Shown here: in pieces, positions 42,661 through 50,646 of the stretch
Numbering within the stretch: the first letter of the stretch is position 1
Layout of the letters: every line of letters begins with the position of its first letter
The notes under the pieces: model-generated
The model's input: the letters and a program-made list of their open reading frames with translations, nothing else
Databases searched by the model: none
What the model was told of the DNA's origin: nothing
DNA from: Longitalea arenae
GTDB lineage: Bacteria > Bacteroidota > Bacteroidia > Chitinophagales > Chitinophagaceae
Direction of reading: 5' to 3'
Length of the DNA stretch: 64,000 nt
Assembly: GCF_016924755.1 (NCBI RefSeq)
Contig: NZ_JAFFJX010000011.1
Location: 124,001 to 188,000, forward strand
Position numbers and translations under genes: made by a program

Positions 42661-43395
42661 ACCCTGCGCCTGCTTACTGCCGAACACTTTCTTCAACAGA
42701 TCAGTCACCCGGGCAACAGGATCCTTACGTATTTTCTGCTCTTCCAAACTAACCTGGTAAAAGATCCCATCAATGGCTTTACCGGTTACAAAACCCGACA
42801 GGTCAGGATTTACCTTGTTGGTCGCAAACTTATTGTAGGCATTAAATACATCGCCCCAGTATTTGGTAGCGCCTACTTTCGACAATGAATTTTCGATAAC
42901 CGGTTTAAAAGCAGAAGTCAATGCCGTCGTGGTCTTTGACTTCAGATAATTGGTAGCCGCAAAATCACCGCCTTTCAAAATGCCTACCGCATCCTGGATT
43001 GTCATGGTCTTGATGGCATCGATAAAAATAGGCGCCGCTGACTTGGCAGCATCCTCGGCCGCGCGGTTCACCGACAAGATCGCTTTATCAACCAGGCTGC
43101 TCATACCGAGGTCGCGCAGGGTTTTCTCCACTTTTTGCGCTTCTGGCGGTAATAATATCTTTATAGCAGCATTTTTGAAAAAGCCATCCAGGGCAGAAAG
43201 GCTGTTGGCAGAGTTCTGAGCGCCCACTTCCAGGGCCTGCTTCAATCCGGCGGCAATTTCACCGGAGGTCAGCTGGCCGTTGGCGCCAGCAGCATAGGGT
43301 TCCAGGGCTTTTACGATCTGTTGCGTATGTTCGCAACTGGTAAAGAAGGTCAGCAGGATTACACAGGATAATAATTGGATAATTTTTTTCATCAT
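42655..43395 (-). CDS. DUF4197 protein, lipoprotein form
   Basis: A 246-residue predicted lipoprotein (KKIIQLLSCVILLTFFTSC, Cys lipidated). The DUF4197 domain runs from about residue 40: LKQALEVGAQNSANSLSALD, KILLPPEAQKVEKTL, AAPIFIDAIKTMTIQDAVGI, EEQKIRKDPVARVTDLLKKV. It is a paralogue of 16351-17076, about 26 kb away, which has an ordinary signal peptide instead. Start chosen at the MM pair so that the signal is complete. Function unknown. Confidence 0.92.
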   Translation of the reverse strand: MMKKIIQLLSCVILLTFFTSCEHTQQIVKALEPYAAGANGQLTSGEIAAGLKQALEVGAQNSANSLSALDGFFKNAAIKILLPPEAQKVEKTLRDLGMSSLVDKAILSVNRAAEDAAKSAAPIFIDAIKTMTIQDAVGILKGGDFAATNYLKSKTTTALTSAFKPVIENSLSKVGATKYWGDVFNAYNKFATNKVNPDLSGFVTGKAIDGIFYQVSLEEQKIRKDPVARVTDLLKKVFGSKQAQGQ

Positions 43396-43445
43396 CAATT
43401 GTTTACTGATTAATTTTTGCAAGATTAAGCTGTAAAATTAAAAAA

Positions 43446-44579
43446 ATGCAAATATCAATCTGGGAAAAAGAAAGTTTTTATGCACCAAAAGATGTGATCA
43501 TCGTGGGCAGCGGCCTGGTAGGACTATGGTGTGCCTGGCATCTTAAAAAAAAGGATCCCGGACTTTCTGTGGCCATTGTAGACAGAGGCATTATTCCCAC
43601 AGGCGCCAGCACCCGCAATGCCGGCTTTGCCTGCTTTGGCAGCGTTACCGAACTGGCGGAAGATGCCGCCCGCTTTGGTGATGACAATATGCTGCAGCTC
43701 GTTGAAATGCGCTATAAAGGTTTGCAATACATTCGAAAGGTATTTAATGCAGCAACCATCGACTTCGACCTTTGCGGGGGCTATGAGCTTTTTACGGAAA
43801 AAGAAGCTGCACAAATAAGCGGACTTGAATATGAAATAGAGCGGCTGAATACATTATTATCACCCATTACCGGCGAAAAGAAAACTTTCAAACAGGCCAA
43901 TGAAAAGATCGCCAGCCTCGGTTTACATAATATCACACATTTGATCGAAAACAAACTCGAAGGCTATTTGCATTCCGGCAAACTATGCCAGAGTTTGTTG
44001 CAGTTGGTACAATCGATGGGCGTCACCGTTTTGAACGCCATTGAGATCAGCGGGTTTGAAAAACGAGGCGATCATATTGAATTATATACCAACCAGTTTA
44101 TACCGCTGCATGCCGGTAAACTGCTGATCTGCACCAATGCGTTTGCACGGCAGTTATTACCCAGCCTGGATATTGTTCCCGCGCGTGGACAGGTACTCGT
44201 CACCTCTCCTATCGAGAACCTGCCACTCAAAGGCACATTTCACTTCGATGCCGGCTATTATTATTTCCGTAACCTGGGTAATCGGGTATTGCTGGGCGGT
44301 GCTCGTAATAAAGCATTTGAAGAAGAAACCACCACGGAGCTTACTACCACCAATACCATTCAACAGGAGCTGGAACAGTTTCTAAGCACTTATATCCTGC
44401 CGGGTTATTCATATGAGATCACAGATCGCTGGAGTGGCATCATGGGCATGGGCAATGAAAAATTACCGATCGTAAAAGAAGTATCTCCTCAAGTCTTTTG
44501 TGCGGTTCGCATGAGCGGAATGGGTGTTGCGCTTGCTCCTGTTATTGGGGAAGAGATTGCAAAGTTACTCAGTTCATAG
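43446..44579 (+). CDS. FAD-dependent oxidoreductase, DAO family
   Basis: A 377-residue flavoprotein with the N-terminal dinucleotide fold VIIVGSGLVGLWCAWHL and a second FAD contact TGASTRNAGFACFGSV, the pattern of the D-amino-acid oxidase/glycine oxidase/sarcosine oxidase family. The C-terminal part has DRWSGIMGMGNEKLPIV and AVRMSGMGVALAPVIGEEIA. The substrate, an amine or amino acid, is not known. No signal peptide. A word array begins four bases after the stop. Confidence 0.9.
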   Translation: MQISIWEKESFYAPKDVIIVGSGLVGLWCAWHLKKKDPGLSVAIVDRGIIPTGASTRNAGFACFGSVTELAEDAARFGDDNMLQLVEMRYKGLQYIRKVFNAATIDFDLCGGYELFTEKEAAQISGLEYEIERLNTLLSPITGEKKTFKQANEKIASLGLHNITHLIENKLEGYLHSGKLCQSLLQLVQSMGVTVLNAIEISGFEKRGDHIELYTNQFIPLHAGKLLICTNAFARQLLPSLDIVPARGQVLVTSPIENLPLKGTFHFDAGYYYFRNLGNRVLLGGARNKAFEEETTTELTTTNTIQQELEQFLSTYILPGYSYEITDRWSGIMGMGNEKLPIVKEVSPQVFCAVRMSGMGVALAPVIGEEIAKLLSS

Positions 44580-44583
44580 CCCA

Positions 44584-44645
44584 TGTTTACAGTTCAATGT
44601 TCTAAGTTCATAGTTTAAGCTTCTTCGTTCTTTGTAAACTATGAA
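44584..44645. repeat. Word array, AGTTCAAAG family, left arm of the four-helix-bundle unit
   Basis: TTTACAGTTCAATGTTCTAA, then GTTCATAGTTTAAG. It contains a perfect 11-bp inverted pair TTCATAGTTTA (44607-44617) with TAAACTATGAA (44635-44645). Complementary in word content to 45161-45203. Confidence 0.78.
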
Positions 44646-44714
44646 ATATGGTTTATATAGCTCTCAGGCTTTCTCATAGTAGCATTTATCATATATACCT
44701 CATTAAAAGTTAGA

Positions 44715-45155
44715 ATGGCTACTTTTACCTGTTTTGAAGAAATTAAAGCCTGGCAAAAAGCAAGAATGCTCTGCGCTAAAATTCATTCACTTTCTATCAC
44801 GACAGATCTGGCAAAAGATTACAAATGAAAGGACCAGATCAATGGCTCCAGCGGCTCAATTATGGATAACATCGCAGAAGGTTTTGGGAGAGGAGGCAAT
44901 AAAGAATTTGTTCAATTTCTTTGCATCCCAATTGGATCTGTATGTGAATGTCAATCCCGGTTACACCGCTTGTTGGACAGGAACTATATCAATAAGCCAA
45001 TATTTGATGAGCTATATTATTTGTGTAATGAAATCAGAAAAATGATTTTTTCATTGATTCTTTACATTAAAAAAACCAGCAGAAAAGGAGTAAAATTTAA
45101 AATTCGCCAAAACCGGAGAAAGACAACGCCCCTCCCAACGCAGATGAAACCTTAA
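44715..45155 (+). pseudogene. Four-helix-bundle (S23/IVP-type) protein gene with in-frame TGA
   Basis: A frame of 147 codons that encodes a four-helix-bundle protein of the S23/TIGR02436 type, the group that includes 23S rRNA intervening-sequence proteins and the Avd proteins of diversity-generating retroelements. FEEIKAWQKARMLCAKIH, then IMDNIAEGFGRGGNKEFVQF and LHRLLDRNYI are family text. One TGA (44826-44828) interrupts it between DYK and KDQI, where the family usually has Leu or Arg; a single TTA-to-TGA change would suffice. The frame resumes without shift to 45155. It is flanked by inverted word arrays. Pseudogene is likely; recoding cannot be excluded. Confidence 0.85.
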
Positions 45156-45160
45156 ATCAT

Positions 45161-45203
45161 GACTTTGAACTTTGAACTGTGAACTTTGAACTTAAAACTT
45201 AGT
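45161..45203. repeat. Word array, CTTTGAACT family, right arm of the four-helix-bundle unit
   Basis: GACTTTGAACTTTGAACTGT, then GAACTTTGAACTTAAAAC, period 9. It is the inverse of the left arm and contains the stop codon of the convergent MFS gene. Confidence 0.8.
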
Positions 45204-46346
45204 TTTACTAGAAATGATCGTCGTCGTAAACCCAAGCACCGCTATCAAAGCAAACGACCAGCGCAAACTCGACAGATCAGCAATAAAACCGATCATCGGC
45301 GGGCCGGCTAAAAAGCCAAGATAACCAATAGTTGAAACAGCGGCCAGCGCTACACCTGGTGAGAATTGCGTTGATTTTCCGGCCACACCATATACCAATG
45401 GCACCACAGAAGAAACACCAATGCCTACCAGCATAAATCCCAAGGTGGCCGTCACCAGGCTGGGAAAGCCAATAGCGATCGCCAGTCCGCACGCAATAAC
45501 CAAACCGCTTAATTGTAGGATGCGCAGGGTGCCCAGGCGCGTGATCAGTTTATCGCCGACAAAACGGCCTCCGGCCATGGTACTCATAAAAGCCGTATAA
45601 CCAAGCGGGATCAAACCTTTCGGCGCCTCCACCACTTTCTGAAAATACACCCCGCTCCAATCGAACATAGTGCCCTCACATACCATACAGCACATGGCGA
45701 TCAAACCCAGCTTCAGCAATGTGCTATCGGGTTTTGCAAATAAAGGCCGGTCATCACCTGCATTGATATCCTGTTTCAGGGTATTCCTGTACAGCAGCAT
45801 GATCAGCAAATATGCAGTACCGGTAATGATACAAAAATGCGTGAACGGCGAAAGATGAAAATTGATCATGAGCGTACCAATAGCAGCGCCGGCAAAACCC
45901 GCCAGGCTCCAGATGCCATGAAAAGATGCCATGATCGAGCGGCCATACAACACTTCCAGACTCACTGCCTGGGTATTCACCGCGATATTGAACAGGTTTC
46001 CTACCAAACCAAAAGCAAACAATACCACCACCAACTGCCAGGTTTGATGAACCAACCCGATAGTACACAAAAAGAAGGGATATACCACAGCAGCCAGTAA
46101 CACCATTTTGCGGCTGCCGAAACGGTGCACCAGCCATCCGGAAAACGGGAGGGAAAGCATTAGTCCGACCGGTAATGCGAAGAGAACTGCGCCCAGTCCG
46201 CCATCGCTCAATTGCAAGTGCAATTTTATATCGGGAATACGCGAAGCCCAGCTGGCAAAACATAAACCGGCAATAAAAAAGAAAGTACCTATCGACAGCC
46301 GCGCTGCTCTTTTTGAAATAGCAGGCTGCTCCAGCAATCTATCCAT
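45192..46346 (-). CDS. MFS transporter, fucose-permease-like
   Basis: A 384-residue major facilitator with twelve membrane segments. FIAGLCFASWASRIPDIKLH and LSDGGLGAVLFALPVGLMLS near the N-terminus resemble the YbjJ/fucose permease-like group. GWLVHRFGSRK is motif A. Substrate unknown. The last residues KTKF and the stop lie in the word array at 45161-45203. The start codon is five bases after a promoter element. Confidence 0.88.
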   Translation of the reverse strand: MDRLLEQPAISKRAARLSIGTFFFIAGLCFASWASRIPDIKLHLQLSDGGLGAVLFALPVGLMLSLPFSGWLVHRFGSRKMVLLAAVVYPFFLCTIGLVHQTWQLVVVLFAFGLVGNLFNIAVNTQAVSLEVLYGRSIMASFHGIWSLAGFAGAAIGTLMINFHLSPFTHFCIITGTAYLLIMLLYRNTLKQDINAGDDRPLFAKPDSTLLKLGLIAMCCMVCEGTMFDWSGVYFQKVVEAPKGLIPLGYTAFMSTMAGGRFVGDKLITRLGTLRILQLSGLVIACGLAIAIGFPSLVTATLGFMLVGIGVSSVVPLVYGVAGKSTQFSPGVALAAVSTIGYLGFLAGPPMIGFIADLSSLRWSFALIAVLGFTTTIISSKTKF

Positions 46347-46351
46347 GGCGC

Positions 46352-46380
46352 CAAAATTACGATGCGCTGCTAATCACAAA
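46352..46380 (-). promoter_or_regulatory. Promoter fused to the MFS start codon
   Basis: On the minus strand TTTG (46380-46377), 17 bases, TAATTTTG (46359-46352), then five bases and ATG at 46346. A leaderless transcript is implied. Confidence 0.6.
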
Positions 46381-46717
46381 AACATTTTTGCATCAATTTC
46401 TTCTTTTTACACAACCATTGTCGTTTTGCAAACGTAATTCTGGCTATACAAAGTTTGCGTACAAAAGGTGGTTAGGAATTCGAATAAATGTTCAACCAGA
46501 CAATAGATAAGATTTATAACCGTTAATGCAGTCTGATTGATATATTTCTTTAAATTTACAAAACGGGTTTTCAATTTATACGCCCTAAAGGCTCAGTGGC
46601 TTTCCAACCAGCAATCATTTCCTCTGACTAGTAGCATCAAATCCCTTCCAAACCAGGCTACGTTTTCGTGACAGTCATGAAAACAAGGTGTTTTTTTGAC
46701 ATAATACTTACAATTTT
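46381..46717. other. Upstream region of the histidine kinase gene
   Basis: About 340 AT-rich bases with no gene. It contains the imperfect palindrome GTTTTCGTGAC-a-GTCATGAAAAC (46662-46684; one G-T mismatch), 33 bases before the start codon, a candidate operator. Confidence 0.5.
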
Positions 46718-48559
46718 ATGCAAACCTCATCTGTTTCGCGTAGTGACGCCACTATGCCGGCAACGAATAGCCCTAAGCGGCAGTCAGCCTTTTCCGCCAT
46801 TCTAAATGGTGTAATTGAAAATACAGAAGGATACACGTGGATCATTGACATGGACCTGCAATACATAATTTGCAATGCCCAACTTCGCCATATCGTTAAA
46901 CAATACACCGGCAAAGAGATCGAAGCCGGCGATGGGGTAATTGACCATATTGGTTTGCTCGACGGCTCGAATAAACTGCCCTGGGACGAGATCTACCATT
47001 CTGCCTTCAACGGCCAGCCGCAGCGCTTCACTCATCATGTCAATATCGCAGACAAACCCGTTCACTTCGACATTGCGGTAAACCCCGTGCGCGAAACCAA
47101 TAATATCATCGCGCTCTACTGTACGGCCCAGGATATTACCGAACAAAAAAATGCGGAAGAAGCACTCCGGCAAAGCGAATTTAAATTCAGATCGCTTATC
47201 GAGAACAGTACCGACGTCATCACCATGGCCAATGCCGAGGGCAATATCTTTTATGGATCGCCCTCTTCCTATAAGATCTTCGGGTATGAAGAAACCGATT
47301 ATATGGGCCGGCATGTATGTTCGTTTCTGCATCCCGATAGTTTGCCTGCCATGGGCGAGCTCATGCAAAACCTGATACAATATCCCGATAAACTGTTCAC
47401 TATTGACCTGAAGGTTTTTGATAAACAGGGCAACGAAAGATGGGTGCAGGGACTTGCCTCGAACATGTTAGAGGTGCCGGGCATCAATGCGCTGGTTGGC
47501 AATTACAGGGATATAACCGAACGAAAAAAAGCCGAAGAATTAATAAAGGAATCGGAAAACCTGTACAGGGGCCTTTTCTACAAAAGCCCGCTCCCAAAAT
47601 GTGTGTGCGATGCCAGCACCATGCAATTCCTGGATGTGAATGAAGCCATCATTAAATTATATGGCTATTCGCGGAAAGAGTTCATGGAAATGACCGTGTA
47701 TGATCTGGTGTCGCCAGAAGATAAGCCCGAACTTCAATTTCCCATTCCGAAAGCAGAACATAGCCGTCCTTCGATATTGCGTAAACACATCAAAAAGAAT
47801 AATGAAACCATTTTTGTTGAAGTGTGGACGCACGCTATTAATTACAAAGGCAGCAATGCCTGGCTGGTGCTGGTGAACGACATTACCGAAAAGATCCAGC
47901 TGCAGAACCAACTGGTAGAAGAAAAGATCCGGCGGCAACAGGAAATTGCGAAAGCAGCTATCGATGCGCAGGAAAACGAACGGCAAAGCCTGGGCCGTGA
48001 ACTGCACGACAATATCACGCAGGTATTAACAACAGCCCGGCTTTATCTTAATTGCGCCAAAGATTCTCCCGCCATGCAGGAAAGTATGGTCAAAAAAAGC
48101 ATTGAGACCATCAGCAGCGCTATAGAAGAGATCAGGCGTTTATCCAAATCGATGATCGAGGCCTTTCATAAAGAAGTAGGGCTTGAATTATCATTGAACG
48201 ACCTCATTGAAAACGTAAGGCTGGCACAGCCATTCACCATATCGCTGCATGTTGATGTGCCCGATGAACAGCAACTCGACGACAAACTTAAAATGACCAT
48301 CTTCCGCATCGTACAGGAACAATTGAACAATACCATTAAACATGCGGCAGCCTCGGAAGTGCAGATCGCAATTGTGCAGAAAAGCCGCTTGTTACAGGTT
48401 ACCATTGCCGACGACGGCAAGGGATTCGACACCAATCTGAAAAGAAAAGGAATTGGCATTACCAATATTATCAGCCGCACTGAATTATTCAATGGCCGTG
48501 TTAAAATTGAATCGTCCCCGGGACAGGGTTGCCGTATGCAGGTAAGTTTTATTATTTGA
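46718..48559 (+). CDS. PAS-domain sensor histidine kinase (HisKA_3 type)
   Basis: A 613-residue soluble kinase with three PAS domains (about 30-145, 150-275 and 280-400) and no membrane segment, so it senses a cytoplasmic signal. The phosphoacceptor region ENERQSLGRELHDNITQVLT (near residue 420-440) belongs to the NarX/DesK-like HisKA_3 class. The ATP-binding domain shows IVQEQLNNTIKHAA (N box) and IADDGKGFDTNLKRKGIGIT (G boxes). Such kinases pair with LuxR-type response regulators; none is adjacent, so it is an orphan here. Confidence 0.92.
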   Translation: MQTSSVSRSDATMPATNSPKRQSAFSAILNGVIENTEGYTWIIDMDLQYIICNAQLRHIVKQYTGKEIEAGDGVIDHIGLLDGSNKLPWDEIYHSAFNGQPQRFTHHVNIADKPVHFDIAVNPVRETNNIIALYCTAQDITEQKNAEEALRQSEFKFRSLIENSTDVITMANAEGNIFYGSPSSYKIFGYEETDYMGRHVCSFLHPDSLPAMGELMQNLIQYPDKLFTIDLKVFDKQGNERWVQGLASNMLEVPGINALVGNYRDITERKKAEELIKESENLYRGLFYKSPLPKCVCDASTMQFLDVNEAIIKLYGYSRKEFMEMTVYDLVSPEDKPELQFPIPKAEHSRPSILRKHIKKNNETIFVEVWTHAINYKGSNAWLVLVNDITEKIQLQNQLVEEKIRRQQEIAKAAIDAQENERQSLGRELHDNITQVLTTARLYLNCAKDSPAMQESMVKKSIETISSAIEEIRRLSKSMIEAFHKEVGLELSLNDLIENVRLAQPFTISLHVDVPDEQQLDDKLKMTIFRIVQEQLNNTIKHAAASEVQIAIVQKSRLLQVTIADDGKGFDTNLKRKGIGITNIISRTELFNGRVKIESSPGQGCRMQVSFII

Positions 48560-48652
48560 TAACCAACCGGTTTCTACACAAACAAGCGTTCGCCACTTTT
48601 TAATATAACATTGTGTTTGGTTGTTTTACACCGTAAAACGAGGCTGATGTCT

Positions 48653-48660
48653 TACTTTTG
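48653..48660 (+). promoter_or_regulatory. -7 element of the HAD gene
   Basis: TACTTTTG, 34 bases before the ATG at 48695. It overlaps the longer in-frame extension and supports the shorter start. Confidence 0.55.
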
Positions 48661-48694
48661 CGGTGTTTTTTTATTAAATGCACGGGGAATTCTT

Positions 48695-49363
48695 ATGGAA
48701 AAGGCTTTTTTATTCGATTTGAACGGCACCATGATCGATGATATGGAGTTTCATTTGAAAGCTTGGTATCACATTCTGAACGATGATCTGGGGGCTAATT
48801 TAAGCTGGGAGGAAACCAAGAGCCATATGTATGGCAAGAACAGCGAACTCCTGATCCGCATATTTGGTAAAGACCGCTTTACTGCGGAGGAAATAGACCG
48901 GCTTTCAGTAGAAAAAGAAAAACGCTATCAGCAGGAGTACCGGCCGCACCTCCAGTTGTTACCAGGTTTACACCAGTTCCTGGAAAAAGCACATGCATTG
49001 AAAATTCCGATGGCCATTGGCTCTGCGGCCATTCCTTTTAATATCAATTTTGTGCTGGACGGACTGAACATCAGGCATTACTTTAAAGCCATAGTAAGCG
49101 CCGACGATGTACAGATCAGCAAACCGCACCCGGAAACCTATCTCAAGGCGGCGAGACTATTAGGCGTTGATCCGGCGAATTGCCTGGTATTTGAAGATGC
49201 TCCTAAAGGTGTGGAAGCAGCGCAAAATGCCGGCATGTCGTCTGTAGTGCTGACCACCATGCATGAACAGCACGAATTCACTCAATACACAGGGATCATA
49301 CAATTTATAAAAGATTATACCCACCTGACACCGGCCGGCCTGGTGCAGGCAATGGCGGTGTAA
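48695..49363 (+). CDS. HAD-superfamily hydrolase, beta-phosphoglucomutase-like
   Basis: A 222-residue HAD protein with a cap of the beta-phosphoglucomutase/phosphatase type. Motif I reads FDLNGT (Asp8, Asn10): the second Asp, the general acid/base in phosphatases and mutases, is Asn. Motif II is in AIGSAAIP, motif III Lys in SKPHPE, motif IV FEDAPKGVEAA. The start at 48695 follows a promoter. The neighbour at 45 bases, on the opposite strand, is the last gene of the mannan locus; a role in hexose-phosphate turnover is possible but unproven. Confidence 0.88.
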   Translation: MEKAFLFDLNGTMIDDMEFHLKAWYHILNDDLGANLSWEETKSHMYGKNSELLIRIFGKDRFTAEEIDRLSVEKEKRYQQEYRPHLQLLPGLHQFLEKAHALKIPMAIGSAAIPFNINFVLDGLNIRHYFKAIVSADDVQISKPHPETYLKAARLLGVDPANCLVFEDAPKGVEAAQNAGMSSVVLTTMHEQHEFTQYTGIIQFIKDYTHLTPAGLVQAMAV

Positions 49364-49407
49364 TGCCTGGCTGTGCTGCACCTTGAAACTGTCTGGGTGT
49401 GGCACAC

Positions 49408-50610
49408 TTAATTCTCCTCGCCCTGTCGCCCTATCCTTCGCAATAATTCCATGCAGGCCCGGGCGTTGTGGTAAGGACATTTCCACAATCCCACTTTATC
49501 CTGCTGCTGCATGATGGAGTGATCTTCATTGATACCCCAGAACCATTCACCGTTCCGGTGATCGATAATGTATTGTTTAATGAACGCCCAGGTGTTGTAC
49601 ACATATTGCAGGTATTCATGCTGTTCACTCAACTGCCAGGCATTATAAAAACCGACCAGGGCTTCCGCCTGCGGCCACCAATGTTTTTCTTTGATCAGGC
49701 GATTTTCTGCAGCTTCAAATTCACACCACAGACCGCCATCGGTATCGAGCCCGATGACCACGGCATCTGCCATTTTGAGAGCATTCGCTTTCATTTTACC
49801 GACCCATAGTTCATCGCCGGTCACTTCAGCCGCCTCCAATAATAACCAGCTCGCCTCAATGTCATGTCCGTACGATACCGTATGCGATCGTAGATTCCAA
49901 TGCTCATCAAAAAACAAATGCAGATGCCCGGTATGCGGATCAATGATATGTTCTTCGAAAATGGCCAACAGGCCAATGATATCCTGCTTCAATTGTGCAT
50001 CGGGCCATATACGGTATAAAGCCGTATACGCCTCGAGGATATGCAGGTGCGTATTCATTGTCTTCTTTTCATTGGCATCTTTAGCACTCAGCCGAAGATC
50101 CTCCAGAAGTTGCCAATCGCGCGAAAAAGCTTCATAATAACCGCCCATCACCGGGTCATAACTTTTTTCCTGGATCAACCGGTAAAGGTCAATTGCCAGT
50201 TGTTTGGCGGGCTCTTTATGCATGGCGGTATAATACTCGGCACAGGCATACAACACAAAAGCAAGCGCATATACCTGCTTTTTAGTATCAAGAGGTTCGC
50301 CGGTACTCGTCACCGTCCAGTAAACCCCGCCATGTTCTTTGTCAATAAAATGATCCTGGATGTAAGCAAAAGCCCGGTTAGCCATCTTTGCATATCGCCA
50401 GTCGTTGGTCTTGTTGGCAGCAGCGGAGAAGGTCCACAATATGCGGGCATTTAACACACATCCTTTGGGCGCATCGGCATAACAGGTATTGTCATTATCG
50501 ATCCGGCCATAAAAACCGCCCTGCTTTTCATCAACTGCATGGCTTAACCAGTATTCCAGGATGGCAAGGAGCTCCTGTTTGATCTCGCTTTTACAATCGG
50601 TCAGCTTCAT
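49408..50610 (-). CDS. AGE-family 2-epimerase, cellobiose/mannobiose 2-epimerase type
   Basis: A 400-residue (alpha/alpha)6-barrel enzyme of the N-acylglucosamine 2-epimerase family. Text such as HTVSYGHDIEASWLLLEAAE and KEHWWPQAEALVGFYNAWQL, with catalytic His residues, fits cellobiose 2-epimerase. In the mannan pathway known from Bacteroides fragilis such an enzyme converts mannobiose to mannosyl-glucose, the substrate of the GH130 enzyme encoded just upstream. No signal peptide; cytoplasmic. It is the last gene of the minus-strand operon. Confidence 0.9.
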   Translation of the reverse strand: MKLTDCKSEIKQELLAILEYWLSHAVDEKQGGFYGRIDNDNTCYADAPKGCVLNARILWTFSAAANKTNDWRYAKMANRAFAYIQDHFIDKEHGGVYWTVTSTGEPLDTKKQVYALAFVLYACAEYYTAMHKEPAKQLAIDLYRLIQEKSYDPVMGGYYEAFSRDWQLLEDLRLSAKDANEKKTMNTHLHILEAYTALYRIWPDAQLKQDIIGLLAIFEEHIIDPHTGHLHLFFDEHWNLRSHTVSYGHDIEASWLLLEAAEVTGDELWVGKMKANALKMADAVVIGLDTDGGLWCEFEAAENRLIKEKHWWPQAEALVGFYNAWQLSEQHEYLQYVYNTWAFIKQYIIDHRNGEWFWGINEDHSIMQQQDKVGLWKCPYHNARACMELLRRIGRQGEEN

Positions 50611-50646
50611 GAAACGATAATACCGATTTTTTTAATGCGGCAGCTA

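Noticed and set aside
44715-45155. Diversity-generating retroelement based on the Avd-like four-helix-bundle gene
   Set aside because: No reverse transcriptase, template repeat or variable-repeat target is in the window.
48611-48694. Upstream start for the HAD gene
   Set aside because: The extension crosses the promoter element at 48653-48660 and the HAD fold begins directly at 48695.
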